A stretch of 64,000 nucleotides of DNA from Eubacterium_B sp034180045 (GTDB taxonomy: Bacteria; Bacillota; Clostridia; Peptostreptococcales; Anaerovoracaceae). The notes beneath the pieces were generated by a model, which had not been told where the DNA came from, did no database searches, and saw nothing but the letters and a program-made list of their open reading frames with translations. How positions within the stretch are numbered: position 1 is the first letter of the stretch; the number at the start of each line of letters is the position of its first letter. The stretch is from assembly GCA_034180045.1 (NCBI GenBank), contig JAXFOY010000023.1, positions 1-64,000 on the forward strand, read 5' to 3'. The position numbers were made by a program, and so were the translations under genes. Of this stretch, positions 35,063 to 43,945 are shown piece after piece.

Positions 35063-35832
35063 CATTCTTCCTCCCTTTCGAGGAATTCCTCTGCAAATTC
35101 TCTGTAAGCTTCCGCTCCCTTTGATTTAGGATCATATTCTGTAATTGCCATACCGTAGCTAGGCGCTTCTGCAAGTCTTATATTCCTCGGAATTACCGTG
35201 GAGTAAACTTTAGGACCGAAATATTTTTTTACTTCCTGAACAACTTGAACCGACAGATTTGTACGCCCGTCAAACATGCTAAGAATAACGCCTTCTATTT
35301 CTAAGTCCGTATTGAGATTTTTTCTTACTATATCTATAGTACTTACAAGTTGGCTAACACCCTCCAATGCATAAAATTCGCATTGAATAGGGATAAGTAC
35401 GCTTTGGACGGCAGTAAGCGAGTTAATTGTTAAAAGTCCAAGAGAAGGCGGACAATCAATAAATATATAATCATACTTTCTTCTTACCTTATCTATGGCT
35501 TTTCTGAGTCTTTGTTCTCTGCCTTCAAGTTGTACTAATTCGATTTCAGCACCTGCTAAGTCAACGCTTGCGGGAATTATATCCAGTCCCTTTATGTTAG
35601 TGTGCAGAATGGCTTTTTCCGTATCAAAATCCTCACCGATTAATAAATCATAAACTGTATAATCAAGGCTTTTTTTCTTTATTCCTATACCGCTTGTCGT
35701 ATTCCCTTGAGGGTCAATATCCAGTATTAAAACCTTCTTATCTAAAAGAGCCAAACATGCTCCAAGATTAATATTTGTAGTTGTTTTACCTACTCCACCC
35801 TTTTGATTAAATATTGCTATTGCTTTTCCCAA
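35062..35832 (-). CDS. parA: Chromosome-partitioning ATPase ParA (Soj)
   Basis: A 256-residue Walker-type ATPase. Starting at the TTG (35830-35832) the protein reads (M)GKAIAIFNQKGGVGKTTT, matching Soj proteins; GGAGG lies 8 bases before it. An ATG four codons upstream (MEDKK) contains that site, and longer starts have none. Deviant Walker A KGGVGKTT, Walker A' DIDPQGN and Walker B IFIDCPPSLG are present. It acts with ParB in origin segregation and modulates DnaA. Confidence 0.95.
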   Translation of the reverse strand: MGKAIAIFNQKGGVGKTTTNINLGACLALLDKKVLILDIDPQGNTTSGIGIKKKSLDYTVYDLLIGEDFDTEKAILHTNIKGLDIIPASVDLAGAEIELVQLEGREQRLRKAIDKVRRKYDYIFIDCPPSLGLLTINSLTAVQSVLIPIQCEFYALEGVSQLVSTIDIVRKNLNTDLEIEGVILSMFDGRTNLSVQVVQEVKKYFGPKVYSTVIPRNIRLAEAPSYGMAITEYDPKSKGAEAYREFAEEFLEREEE

Positions 35833-35911
35833 TTTTTTATCCTCCATAATCGAAAATGGACCTTTTTTAATTATATACCACTTCACACAAACTTTCCACT
35901 TTTTTATGTAC

Positions 35912-35943
35912 AAAAGGAATGTTTCACGTGAAACATTCCTTTT
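35912..35943. promoter_or_regulatory. parS centromere inside a 32-bp perfect palindrome
   Basis: The exact parS sequence TGTTTCACGTGAAACA lies at 35920-35935, extended by eight further paired bases on each side to a 32-bp perfect palindrome, ending in TTTTG on the minus strand. It is between rsmG and parA, about 8.3 kb from the DnaA boxes. The hairpin could also terminate rsmG transcripts. Confidence 0.96.
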
Positions 35944-35952
35944 ATTTATTGT

Positions 35953-36660
35953 TTATAGTGGTTGTTTTGACGGTGTTCCGGCTTTTCTCGGATATTTTTT
36001 CGGTGTATTTTTTATTTTCTCTATCTTAACAAGACAGTGAGTGTTATTATTGCCGCCGACATGAAAAGTTTCTATATTCCCTCCACCTAAAATATGTATC
36101 GCTTTGCTTGCCGTCTTAATTTCGTCTTCTATATTTCCGCTTTTATACGCGATAAACGTTCCGCCTAATTTTACTGTAGGCAGGCAGTATTCACATAAGG
36201 TGGAAAGATTCGCAACTGCTCTTGATACACAACAATCATATTGTTCCCTGTGTTCCGCATTCTGTCCTATGTCCTCTGCCCTGCCATGCAGTACCTCAAC
36301 ATTTTTTATAGACAAATCTCCCGCAAGCTCTTTTATTATTTTCAGACGCTTGTTTAATGAGTCTGCCAAAACGAAATTTGATTCCGGATAAATTATAGCA
36401 AGAGGTATACCGGGAAAACCGCCTCCTGTTCCAATATCGATAACCTTACTTCCTGATTTTATGACACCCAGCTGCGAAATTTGAAGAGAGTCTATGTAAT
36501 GTTTTTCTATGAATTCATCTTCACCCAATATTGCCGTGAGATTAACCTTCGTATTCCAGCTTAAAATTCCCTTCATATACAAATCAAAACATTCAAGTGT
36601 TTTGTCATCATGAGGCAATCCAAGCTCTATCAATTCCTGCCTAAGATTTAGATTTTTCAA
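35953..36660 (-). CDS. rsmG: 16S rRNA (guanine527-N7)-methyltransferase
   Basis: A 235-residue SAM-dependent enzyme: WNTKVNLTAI, SAM motif VIDIGTGGGFPGIPLAI, SRAVANLSTLCEYCLP and YKSGNIEDEI. It methylates G527 of 16S rRNA; its loss gives low-level streptomycin resistance in other bacteria. The start is TTG with GGGAGAGG upstream, inside the last 20 bases of mnmG. It carries a short basic C-terminal tail. Confidence 0.95.
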   Translation of the reverse strand: MKNLNLRQELIELGLPHDDKTLECFDLYMKGILSWNTKVNLTAILGEDEFIEKHYIDSLQISQLGVIKSGSKVIDIGTGGGFPGIPLAIIYPESNFVLADSLNKRLKIIKELAGDLSIKNVEVLHGRAEDIGQNAEHREQYDCCVSRAVANLSTLCEYCLPTVKLGGTFIAYKSGNIEDEIKTASKAIHILGGGNIETFHVGGNNNTHCLVKIEKIKNTPKKYPRKAGTPSKQPL

Positions 36661-38530
36661 GACGCCTCTCCCTTTCTAAAAATATTTGAAGAACATTTAT
36701 ATCTGCGGGTGATACCCCCGAGATTCTGGATGCTTGCCCCATTGATACGGGCTTAATTTTATCAAGTTTTTGAGCCGCTTCTATTCTCAGACCTTCAATT
36801 TTAGAGTAATCAATATTCAAAGGAATAGGCTTTTTTTCCAGTTTCTTAAATTTTTCAACTTGGTCTATCTGTTTTTTTATGTACCCTTGATATTTTATTT
36901 CTACTGATATTTGCGCCTTTGCATGAGGTGAAAGCTCCGGTCTTTCCTTGTCTATTTCTAACAAATTTTCATAATTCACTTCCGGTCGCTTAAGTAAATC
37001 AGCAAGGCTCATTCGTCCCTCAACCGGCGAACTGTTAATTTTTTCCAGAAAAATATTTACTTCTCCTGCGCTTACAAATGTTGACTTTAATCTTTCTATT
37101 TCATTATTTACTTCTTCTTTTTTTCTTTGAAGTCTTCTATATCTGTCTTCGGATGCCAGTCCTATCTCAAAACTCTTCTCTGTTAATCTGTCGTCTGCGT
37201 TGTCTTGCCTCAGAAGCAACCTATATTCCGCTCTGCTGGTCATAATTCTGTAAGGTTCATTTGTACCTTTAGTTATCAAATCGTCGATTAAAACGCCAAT
37301 ATAAGCCTCATTTCTTCCGAGTACAAACGGTTTTTTACCATTTATTGCCAAATGCGCATTAATTCCTGCCATCAATCCTTGAGCGGCAGCTTCTTCATAT
37401 CCGGAACTGCCATTGAGCTGCCCTGCACAAAATAAATTCTTTATTACCCTGCTCTCTAAATTAAGCTTAAGCTCAAGAGGATCTATACAATCATATTCTA
37501 TAGCATATGCAGGTCTTGTAATAACAATATCGTTCAATCCGTCTATACTTTGATAAAAATCTCTTTGCACATCTTCAGGCAAGCTTGAACTCATACCTTG
37601 AATATACATTTCCTCTGTATCGAGACCTTCAGGCTCTATAAACAGCTGGTGTCTTTCTTTATCGGCAAACCTGTTTATTTTATCTTCTATCGACGGACAA
37701 TATCTGGGACCTATTCCTTCAATCTGACCGCCAAACAAAGCCGACCTATGGAAATTATCTCTTATTATCTTATGCGTCTTCGCATTTGTATATGTCAGCC
37801 AGCACGAAACTTGTTCTTTTTCCAATTTGTCATTAAGAAATGAAAACGGAACAATTTGCTCATCGCCTTTTTGCTCAAGCATCAAAGAGTAATTAAAACT
37901 TGAGGCAAGAGCTCTCGCAGGAGTCCCTGTCTTAAAACGCCTTAATGCTATGCCGTATTTCTTCAGTTTGCCCGAAAGCTCAATGGCAGGCGCAAGTCCA
38001 TTAGGGCCGCTTGAATAAACACTGTCGCCAATAAATATCTTCCCGCAAAGAAAAGTACCTGTAGCCATTATTACCGCTTTTGACTTATATACTGCGTTAT
38101 TCTTTGTAATTACCCCGCAAACTTGTCCGTCATCTATTATCAAATCTACGATTTCATCTTGTTTCATATATAGATTTTCTTGTTTTTCTATAGTTTTTTT
38201 CATTTCCAGATGATATTTATATTTATCTGCCTGCGCTCTGAGGGAATGCACAGCCGGACCTTTTGCGGTATTCAGCATTCGGCTTTGAATAAAAGTTTTA
38301 TCTATATTAACTCCCATTTCTCCACCGAGAGCATCTATTTCTCTGACAAGATGACCCTTTCCGGTTCCTCCAATAGAGGGATTACAAGGCATCATCGCTA
38401 TAGCTTCAAGATTTATTGAAAACATAATTGTCTTACTGCCCATTCTGGCTGAAGCAAGCGCCGCTTCACAACCGGCATGACCGGCTCCTATAACAATTAC
38501 ATCATACTCTCCCATTAAATATTGACTCAT
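36641..38530 (-). CDS. mnmG: tRNA uridine-5-carboxymethylaminomethyl modification enzyme MnmG (GidA)
   Basis: A 629-residue FAD protein, normal length. FAD-binding GAGHAGCEAALASARMG, the cysteine segments CNPSIGGTGKGHLVREIDALGG and the conserved GTFLCGKI, AGQLNGSSGYEEAAAQG motifs are present. With MnmE it installs the cmnm5 group at U34 of tRNAs. GGAG lies 6 bases before the ATG at 38530; an internal ATG at codon 6 lacks a site. Confidence 0.98.
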   Translation of the reverse strand: MSQYLMGEYDVIVIGAGHAGCEAALASARMGSKTIMFSINLEAIAMMPCNPSIGGTGKGHLVREIDALGGEMGVNIDKTFIQSRMLNTAKGPAVHSLRAQADKYKYHLEMKKTIEKQENLYMKQDEIVDLIIDDGQVCGVITKNNAVYKSKAVIMATGTFLCGKIFIGDSVYSSGPNGLAPAIELSGKLKKYGIALRRFKTGTPARALASSFNYSLMLEQKGDEQIVPFSFLNDKLEKEQVSCWLTYTNAKTHKIIRDNFHRSALFGGQIEGIGPRYCPSIEDKINRFADKERHQLFIEPEGLDTEEMYIQGMSSSLPEDVQRDFYQSIDGLNDIVITRPAYAIEYDCIDPLELKLNLESRVIKNLFCAGQLNGSSGYEEAAAQGLMAGINAHLAINGKKPFVLGRNEAYIGVLIDDLITKGTNEPYRIMTSRAEYRLLLRQDNADDRLTEKSFEIGLASEDRYRRLQRKKEEVNNEIERLKSTFVSAGEVNIFLEKINSSPVEGRMSLADLLKRPEVNYENLLEIDKERPELSPHAKAQISVEIKYQGYIKKQIDQVEKFKKLEKKPIPLNIDYSKIEGLRIEAAQKLDKIKPVSMGQASRISGVSPADINVLQIFLERERRLEKSKS

Positions 38531-38570
38531 TTAGTTCTCCGTATTTACTTTACGATAATTAGATTAAAAA

Positions 38571-39986
38571 TTATTTGCCCAAGCAGAAACGGCTAAAAAC
38601 TTCATTTATAACATCATCCTGAACAGAATCACCCGTTATAAAACCAAGTCTTTCATATGCATTTCTGATATCTACTTCCAAAAACTCTAAAGGAATGTTA
38701 TTTTCTATTGCACAAATAGAATCAACTATGGAATCTCTCGATTCTTCCAACATTCTTTTATGTCTTGCATTTATAACTATATTGCTGTTTTCATTCCTAA
38801 AAACACATTTGTTTTCATTTTCACCGAACTTTCCGAGTAGTAAATTTCCCCCGCCCCTGGTGAAAATTATATTTTCTATTTCTTCAATTGATTTTTTATC
38901 ATTCATTGAAGTAACTATATATTTTATTCCGTCAGCAAAATTTTCCATTTCCCTACTTGAAATTTTTTTCTCTTTATCTGCTTTGTTAAATAAAATTACG
39001 GTTTTAGATTTATCCATTTTCTCTATGATATTATAATCTTCCTCAGTAATTCCTAAAGATGTATCTATCATAAATATAATCAAATCTGCCGACTCTAAAG
39101 AATTAATTGTTTTATCTATACCTATCTTTTCGATTATATCTTCCGTTTCTCTTATACCGGCTGTATCTATTAAATTAACAGGTATCCCCTTAATATTTAT
39201 AAGCTCCTCTATTGTATCTCTCGTTGTTCCCGGAATATCTGTAACTATAGCTCGAGATTCCCTAAGAATTGCGTTCATCAAAGAGGATTTCCCTACATTT
39301 GGTTTTCCTATTATAGCAACATTTAATCCTTCTTTGAGTATTCTTCCCGTATCTGAGCTATTTATTAAATACACAATTTCATTTTTGATATTCTCTAAAT
39401 CCGACTTGAGTTTTTTGTATACTATTTCTTCTATATCTTCATCCGGATAATCTATGTTAACAGCTACATCCACAAGAACATCCGTTAATGCCTTCCTAAT
39501 TCGGTTTATCTCATCGGAAAATTTCCCTCTGAGTTGCTGCATAGCAAGATCAAAGGAGTAATTAGTTTTTGAGTTTATAATATCTATTACCGCTTCTGCT
39601 TGAGACAAATCAAGTCTCCCATTCAAAAAAGCTCTTTTGGTAAACTCGCCAGGTTCAGCTAATTCAGCTCCGTTTCTAAGAACAAGCGAAAGTGTATTAG
39701 ACAAAGGAACAGCTCCTCCGTGACAATCTATTTCTACAATATCTTCCGCCGTGTATGTCTTTGGGGCAGGAAAATAGACAGCTAGAACTTCGTCAACTAT
39801 ATGGTTTTTTTCATCCATAATATGACCATATATAAGCTGTCTGTGATTATTTCCGGGATTTAGCCTTTTATCAGCAGGAACAAAAACCTTCGATAAAATA
39901 TCTAAAGCTTTAATCCCGCTAATCCTTATAATTCCTATTCCACCTTCACCCGGCGGTGTTGCTATTGCAGCTATTGTATTTTCCAT
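38571..39986 (-). CDS. mnmE: tRNA modification GTPase MnmE (TrmE)
   Basis: A 471-residue GTPase. N-terminal THF-binding domain (TIAAIATPPGEGGIGIIRISG), helical domain, G domain inserted (G1 GKPNVGKSS, G3 DTAGIRET, G4 FNKADK) and the catalytic C-terminal FCLGK. Its partner is MnmG, 40 bases downstream. A run rich in Asp/Glu/Lys/Asn with AT-rich codons sets it off slightly from mnmG. Confidence 0.98.
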   Translation of the reverse strand: MENTIAAIATPPGEGGIGIIRISGIKALDILSKVFVPADKRLNPGNNHRQLIYGHIMDEKNHIVDEVLAVYFPAPKTYTAEDIVEIDCHGGAVPLSNTLSLVLRNGAELAEPGEFTKRAFLNGRLDLSQAEAVIDIINSKTNYSFDLAMQQLRGKFSDEINRIRKALTDVLVDVAVNIDYPDEDIEEIVYKKLKSDLENIKNEIVYLINSSDTGRILKEGLNVAIIGKPNVGKSSLMNAILRESRAIVTDIPGTTRDTIEELINIKGIPVNLIDTAGIRETEDIIEKIGIDKTINSLESADLIIFMIDTSLGITEEDYNIIEKMDKSKTVILFNKADKEKKISSREMENFADGIKYIVTSMNDKKSIEEIENIIFTRGGGNLLLGKFGENENKCVFRNENSNIVINARHKRMLEESRDSIVDSICAIENNIPLEFLEVDIRNAYERLGFITGDSVQDDVINEVFSRFCLGK

Positions 39987-40038
39987 AAAATAAATCCTCT
40001 GATTACAAAAGGCTGCCGCTACGCGACAGCCTAATCTA

Positions 40039-40902
40039 CTATTTTAGTTCGATATGAACCCTTCTATAAGGATCCTGTCCTTCACTTTTGGTTGTGACGC
40101 GTGGATCTTTCTGTAGTGTTGCATGTATAATTTTTCTCTCGTAAGGATTCATTGGTTCAAGCTTAAACGGTCTGCGAGTTCTCGCTACCTTATCGGCTAA
40201 TCTTCTAGCTAATTTTTCCAATGATTTTTCCCTCTTTGCGCGATAGTTTTCGGCATCTACTACCACACGAACATATTCACCATTATCCTTATTTACAACA
40301 AGGCTGGTTAAATATTGAATTGCATCAAGAGTTGCACCTCTTTTACCTATGACAGTACCTGAATCTTTTCCCTCTAAAAAGAAGAATAAATCAGTATCAT
40401 CGGTTTTTCCAACTACATTCAGTTCAATTCCCATTTCGCTTATTAATCCCTTTAGGAATACAAGCGCCACATTTTCATCATCCAAATCTTTTAGAGATGA
40501 CATATCAAATTCAGGAAGAACTGATTCTGATGCATTTTTATTTTCATCATCTCTCTTTTCGTTCTTCTGATTTTTTTTCTTTCTCTTTTTCTGAGATGTC
40601 GCCTTTTGTTTTTGCTCAGACATAATCTCAGAAACGGGTTCTTTACCTACCTTTGCTTCTTCAATAGTTGTTTCTTGATTTTTTACGTCAAATTCCCGCT
40701 TTTCTTTATCGTTAGTAGCTTCCGGTTCATTTTCCATTACTGTTACTCTAACTAAAGCAAGTTTTGATCCTATTCCAAAAAATCCTCTTGAAGGTTGCTC
40801 GAGTACTTCAATTTCTACCTCGTCTCTACCGACACCAAGTTCTTGTAATGCCAGTTCAACTGCGGTATCTATATCGGTTCCCCATTTTTCCGAAACTTTC
40901 AT
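40039..40902 (-). CDS. khpB: RNA-binding protein KhpB (Jag/SpoIIIJ-associated)
   Basis: A 287-residue protein: Jag N-terminal domain (residues 1-53, LGVGRDEVEIEVLEQPSRGF), a charged Lys/Glu linker (about 60-130, GATSQKKRKKKNQKN), a KH domain (about 150-215, GKRGATLDAIQYLTSLVVN) and an R3H domain (about 220-287, LEPMNPYERKIIHATLQ). With KhpA it binds RNAs and affects cell elongation in streptococci. It follows yidC, the usual pairing. GGAGGAATC precedes the ATG. Confidence 0.95.
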   Translation of the reverse strand: MKVSEKWGTDIDTAVELALQELGVGRDEVEIEVLEQPSRGFFGIGSKLALVRVTVMENEPEATNDKEKREFDVKNQETTIEEAKVGKEPVSEIMSEQKQKATSQKKRKKKNQKNEKRDDENKNASESVLPEFDMSSLKDLDDENVALVFLKGLISEMGIELNVVGKTDDTDLFFFLEGKDSGTVIGKRGATLDAIQYLTSLVVNKDNGEYVRVVVDAENYRAKREKSLEKLARRLADKVARTRRPFKLEPMNPYERKIIHATLQKDPRVTTKSEGQDPYRRVHIELK

Positions 40903-40939
40903 ATATAGATTCCTCCAATGAGTGTACGCGAATACTTAA

Positions 40940-41641
40940 TTATTTTTTCTTTTTTTTATTTTTTTCTTTATTTTTTAGTTCTTTTTTTAATTTATTAAAT
41001 CTTATGTTAAAGAAAATTTGTGTAAAATTACTTATAAACCAGTATATTGCAAGACCTGCCGGATATGCTCTTCCCAGCCAAACTATCATAATTGGGAAAA
41101 GATATTTCATCATTCCCATTCCCATATTCGCTCCCTGTTGTCCCAACTGATTTTGCTGTGACATAGAGAATGAGAAGAATGTTGCGATACCCGAAAGTAT
41201 CGGTAGAATCCACGGGTCAGGCTGACATAAATCCTTAATCCAAAGGAAGGATTCGTGTACTGCAAATACCATGTTTTCATCATTAATGTAGTTTAGAGGA
41301 TATCTGAGCAGAACAAAAAGACCGGAGATTACAATTAACTGAACAAGCATAGGAAGACAACCCGCGCCGGGGTTGAAACCTGATTCCTTGTATAATTCAG
41401 CAATCTTCTGATTCATTATTTCTTTATTATCAGCATACTTTCTTTGAATTTCCTTAACCTTTGGCTGAATATCAGCCATTCCAGAGGTAGAAAGAATCTG
41501 TTTCTTATATAGAGGATACATTGCTACTCTTATCAAAACAGATAAAAGTACGATTGAAAGCCAGTAATGACCTGTAACGCTATAAAAGAAAGAGAGTAGT
41601 ACACTGAACGGTTTGGCTAAAAAGTTTAATAAAGAAGCCAT
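40940..41641 (-). CDS. yidC: Membrane protein insertase YidC/Oxa1 family
   Basis: A 233-residue insertase with five hydrophobic segments. YWLSIVLLSVLIRVAMYPLYKKQ contains the conserved positively charged groove Arg (SVLIRVAMYPL), and FNPGAGCLPMLVQLIVISGLF and GLAIYWFISNFTQIFFN are family hallmarks. There is no lipobox at the N-terminus, so it is not of the SpoIIIJ lipoprotein type. The last 18 residues are nearly all Lys, which helps binding to ribosomes. GGAGGAATTTAG precedes the ATG. Confidence 0.95.
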   Translation of the reverse strand: MASLLNFLAKPFSVLLSFFYSVTGHYWLSIVLLSVLIRVAMYPLYKKQILSTSGMADIQPKVKEIQRKYADNKEIMNQKIAELYKESGFNPGAGCLPMLVQLIVISGLFVLLRYPLNYINDENMVFAVHESFLWIKDLCQPDPWILPILSGIATFFSFSMSQQNQLGQQGANMGMGMMKYLFPIMIVWLGRAYPAGLAIYWFISNFTQIFFNIRFNKLKKELKNKEKNKKKKK

Positions 41642-41657
41642 ATACTAAATTCCTCCG

Positions 41658-41891
41658 TTATTTCAAAGGGTCATATCCACCGGGGTTTCCGGGTCGACAC
41701 TTCAAAATTCGCTTAATACCTAAGTAGCCACCCTTGATAGGGCCATACTTTTGTAGTGCCTGTATGCAATAAGTTGAACACGTAGGATAGAATCTGCATG
41801 TCTTAGGAAATAATGGAGATATAAAAATTTGGTAGAATCTTATCATTTTTATCATCAAAAATGATATTACTTTTCCTATAAATTTAAGCAT
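41658..41891 (-). CDS. yidD: Membrane protein insertion efficiency factor YidD
   Basis: A 77-residue amphipathic protein. The core IRFYQIFISPLFPKTCRFYPTCSTYCIQAL and KGGYLGIKRILKCRPGNPGGYDP are diagnostic, with the conserved cysteines. It aids YidC-dependent insertion, and lies between rnpA (8-base overlap) and yidC (16-base gap), the standard order. Confidence 0.95.
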   Translation of the reverse strand: MLKFIGKVISFLMIKMIRFYQIFISPLFPKTCRFYPTCSTYCIQALQKYGPIKGGYLGIKRILKCRPGNPGGYDPLK

Positions 41892-42225
41892 TTTTTTTTA
41901 TTATCGCTCTTTTCAAAGCAGAATAAATTGATTTTTCTACATCAAGTTCTTTTTTATCATTAATGCTATTTCTGGCAATAAAAATCAAATCATAACCGAC
42001 ACCTATTTTATCGTAAATATTTCTATAAGCTTCCTTCATAAGGCGCCTTGCACGGTTTCTTTTAACGCTATTACCAACTTTTTTGCTTGCTAAAAATGCA
42101 GTTCTGTTATAGCTTAGGTGATTTTTTTTCCAGAATAATACTATGTATTTATCTCCTACCGACTTACCTTTATTATATATATTGTTAAAATCGGATTTTT
42201 TTCTTATTACATTAGGTCTTAACAT
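41884..42225 (-). CDS. rnpA: Ribonuclease P protein component
   Basis: A 113-residue basic protein cofactor of RNase P. The N-terminal KSDFNNIYNKGKSVGDKYIV and the RNR motif KKVGNSVKRNRARRLMKEAYR are clear. It starts 15 bases after rpmH and overlaps yidD; there is no strong ribosome binding site, which suggests coupling to rpmH translation. Confidence 0.95.
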   Translation of the reverse strand: MLRPNVIRKKSDFNNIYNKGKSVGDKYIVLFWKKNHLSYNRTAFLASKKVGNSVKRNRARRLMKEAYRNIYDKIGVGYDLIFIARNSINDKKELDVEKSIYSALKRAIIKKNA

Positions 42226-42240
42226 ACTAAAAAATAATTA

Positions 42241-42375
42241 CTAAGCAGAAAGTCTTTTTCTTCCCTTAGCTCTTCTTCTCTTAAGAACATTTCTACCATT
42301 CTTTGTAGCCATTCTCTTTCTAAAGCCATGTTCTTTCATTCTCTGCCTATTCTTAGGCTGAAATGTCTGTTTCAT
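42241..42375 (-). CDS. rpmH: 50S ribosomal protein L34
   Basis: A 44-residue ribosomal protein too short for most gene-length cutoffs: MKQTFQPKNRQRMKEHGFRK, then RMATKNGRNVLRRRRAKGRK and RLSA. AGAGGAGGT precedes the ATG. It is the first gene of the leftward rpmH-rnpA-yidD-yidC-khpB-mnmE-mnmG-rsmG string. Confidence 0.98.
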   Translation of the reverse strand: MKQTFQPKNRQRMKEHGFRKRMATKNGRNVLKRRRAKGRKRLSA

Positions 42376-42440
42376 TAGTTTTACCTCCTCTTTGTAAACT
42401 TAAATTACATTTTCTAAATTTCAAAAATGCATACTAATTA

Positions 42441-42469
42441 ATTTTATATTGATATACAAACTATGTCAA
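42441..42469 (-). promoter_or_regulatory. Promoter of the rpmH operon
   Basis: TTGACA (42464-42469), 17-base spacer, TAAAAT (42441-42446) on the minus strand, 66 bases before rpmH. From here to the remnant at 42743 I see only AT-rich sequence without another recognisable element. Confidence 0.8.
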
Positions 42470-42742
42470 TACAAGATTTAAGCATGTTGCTACAATTTCT
42501 CTTAGTTGTCAACACATATGTTACACTTTGAGAAAAATTCTGATACAACTTGAGTTGCTATTTATGTTTCTCGTTTCATCAATATTTTCTTTTTTATTAA
42601 TTAGCTAGTTTTCTGTTTTATCTGCTCTATCTGTTTCAGCTTCCAGCAGGTATTTATAATATATCTACAATAGATAAAAGAGCTAATAAATAATATGTAT
42701 TACAAGCACAAGGAGACCAAGGACAAAAGCTTTTGGAACTAG

Positions 42743-43063
42743 GAAAGGAATAAGTACATATCTTTAATAGTTGAACCAAGATTCCTTGATTTAAAAGGAA
42801 TTAATGGTGAAGAAGTATCTTGTGAAAAGTATTTAGTTAGAATGATTGACGAAAATGGCAATATAGGAAAAGAAGTAGAACAATTACTTGCAGATTATAG
42901 CAGTGGTAAAATTGACACAATATATCAAGAGGACGATACTGAAAGTGAGCGTAATAGCTTTAATCCAATAGAAAGGGCAATGGAAAGAGCTACTAGAGAG
43001 ATTAAAAATAAAGAAAGTGGTCGTAGCATATCAAAAGATGTTGATATGGAGATGGAAATATAA
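42743..43063 (+). pseudogene. Mobile-element protein remnant (C-terminal part)
   Basis: An open stretch after an in-frame TAG (42740) encodes ERNKYISLIVEPRFLDLKGI and, from the ATG at 42842, an acidic C-terminal tail ending NSFNPIERAMERATREIKNK then ESGRSISKDVDMEMEI. The same tail, NSFNPME...KATKEAKNKENEHSISKDDD, is present in the decayed element at 60.7 kb, next to a recombinase fragment. I cannot name the intact protein. Upstream, in another frame, GDQGQKLLELGKE may be another scrap of it. Most likely non-functional debris of a mobilisable element inserted between rpmH and dnaA. Confidence 0.55.
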
Positions 43064-43093
43064 AACAAACTGGCTATTTAGCTAGTTTGTTTT
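43062..43093 (+). terminator. Terminator after the remnant
   Basis: AAAACAAACT (43062-43071) pairs with AGTTTGTTTT (43084-43093) with GGCT/AGCT inside; the right arm supplies the T-rich tail. It overlaps the remnant's stop codon. Confidence 0.6.
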
Positions 43094-43111
43094 ATGAATA
43101 CATTATATCAA

Positions 43112-43336
43112 TTATTTTGTTTTAACGATTCCTATTATACCCGCAATAAGCATAATTACACTTATAGAAAATACAATGTTTAATGGGAATTCATATAGAT
43201 AATATATGCAGTCTGCAGTCGCCTGCTTATATGCAATAAATTGTATTTTTTCAAAAATAAAGGTGCATAGTAACGACACCACAAGAAAATGAATCCCCAT
43301 TGCTGTCATAATTATATATATAATATTTTTTTTCAT
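43112..43336 (-). CDS. Small two-helix membrane protein
   Basis: A 74-residue protein with two hydrophobic segments (about residues 5-25 and 50-70) separated by a short loop containing one Cys. It starts 11 bases after the secreted-protein gene and is probably co-transcribed with it. I do not recognise a family. An immunity or anchoring role for the secreted neighbour is possible by layout only. Confidence 0.5.
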   Translation of the reverse strand: MKKNIIYIIMTAMGIHFLVVSLLCTFIFEKIQFIAYKQATADCIYYLYEFPLNIVFSISVIMLIAGIIGIVKTK

Positions 43337-43347
43337 ATCATTACCAA

Positions 43348-43896
43348 TTAAATATTACGCCATGAGTAATCCCAATTTATCCAAACTCGAACATAACAGG
43401 TTTTAGTGTTTCCTGTTGGTACTGATGAACCATGATCAACATAATATTGTTTTTCTACAACTTTATATACTGCAAAACATGGTCTATAGATAATTTGATG
43501 GTGTTGCCCAGCAGGAATGTAATGAGAGTAGCTAACGGAGTGAGAGTCGGCTTTATTTATACTTACGCCTAGTGCTACACTGATTGTTGCAATGCTCGTG
43601 AAAGAACCACTGATAGTGTTAGTCACGGTTATGCCTGATGATGTTGAATCGGTTAGCGTTATTGTGCCCTCTCCATATCCTGATGGACCATATTTCCAAG
43701 AGCCATACTCATTCGACAATCTGCTCTTTTGAACAATATTCCAAACGTAATAACCATCAATTCGTGTCATCTGAGGAATTTCAATACGTGGAATATCTTT
43801 ATTTAAAGGTGGCATTTCGGTGGTGTCTGCAAATGCAGATATAGACGATAATAGGGTTAAAATGAATATTACTGATAAGATTCTTAATTTCTTCAT
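43348..43896 (-). CDS. Secreted beta-rich protein, function unknown
   Basis: A 182-residue protein with a signal peptide (residues 1-23, cleaved after SISAFA). The mature part is rich in Ser/Thr/Tyr/Gly and alternating beta pattern (GEGTITLTDSTSSGITVTNT, FTSIATISVALGVSINKADS) followed by HSVSYSHYIPAGQHHQIIYR. Such alternating stretches occur in secreted toxins and surface proteins with long beta hairpins, but I cannot place it in a family. It lies between the mobile remnant and oriC, with the small membrane protein downstream. The upstream leader at 43946-44035 resembles that at 53.0 kb. Confidence 0.55.
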   Translation of the reverse strand: MKKLRILSVIFILTLLSSISAFADTTEMPPLNKDIPRIEIPQMTRIDGYYVWNIVQKSRLSNEYGSWKYGPSGYGEGTITLTDSTSSGITVTNTISGSFTSIATISVALGVSINKADSHSVSYSHYIPAGQHHQIIYRPCFAVYKVVEKQYYVDHGSSVPTGNTKTCYVRVWINWDYSWRNI

Positions 43897-43945
43897 TTTA
43901 ATTAATTCTCACTTTCTTTATTTTCGTTCTTAAACTAAATATATA

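Noticed and set aside
40349..40570. Serine-rich plus-strand frame over khpB
   Set aside because: Complement of the lysine-rich linker of KhpB; low-complexity shadow.
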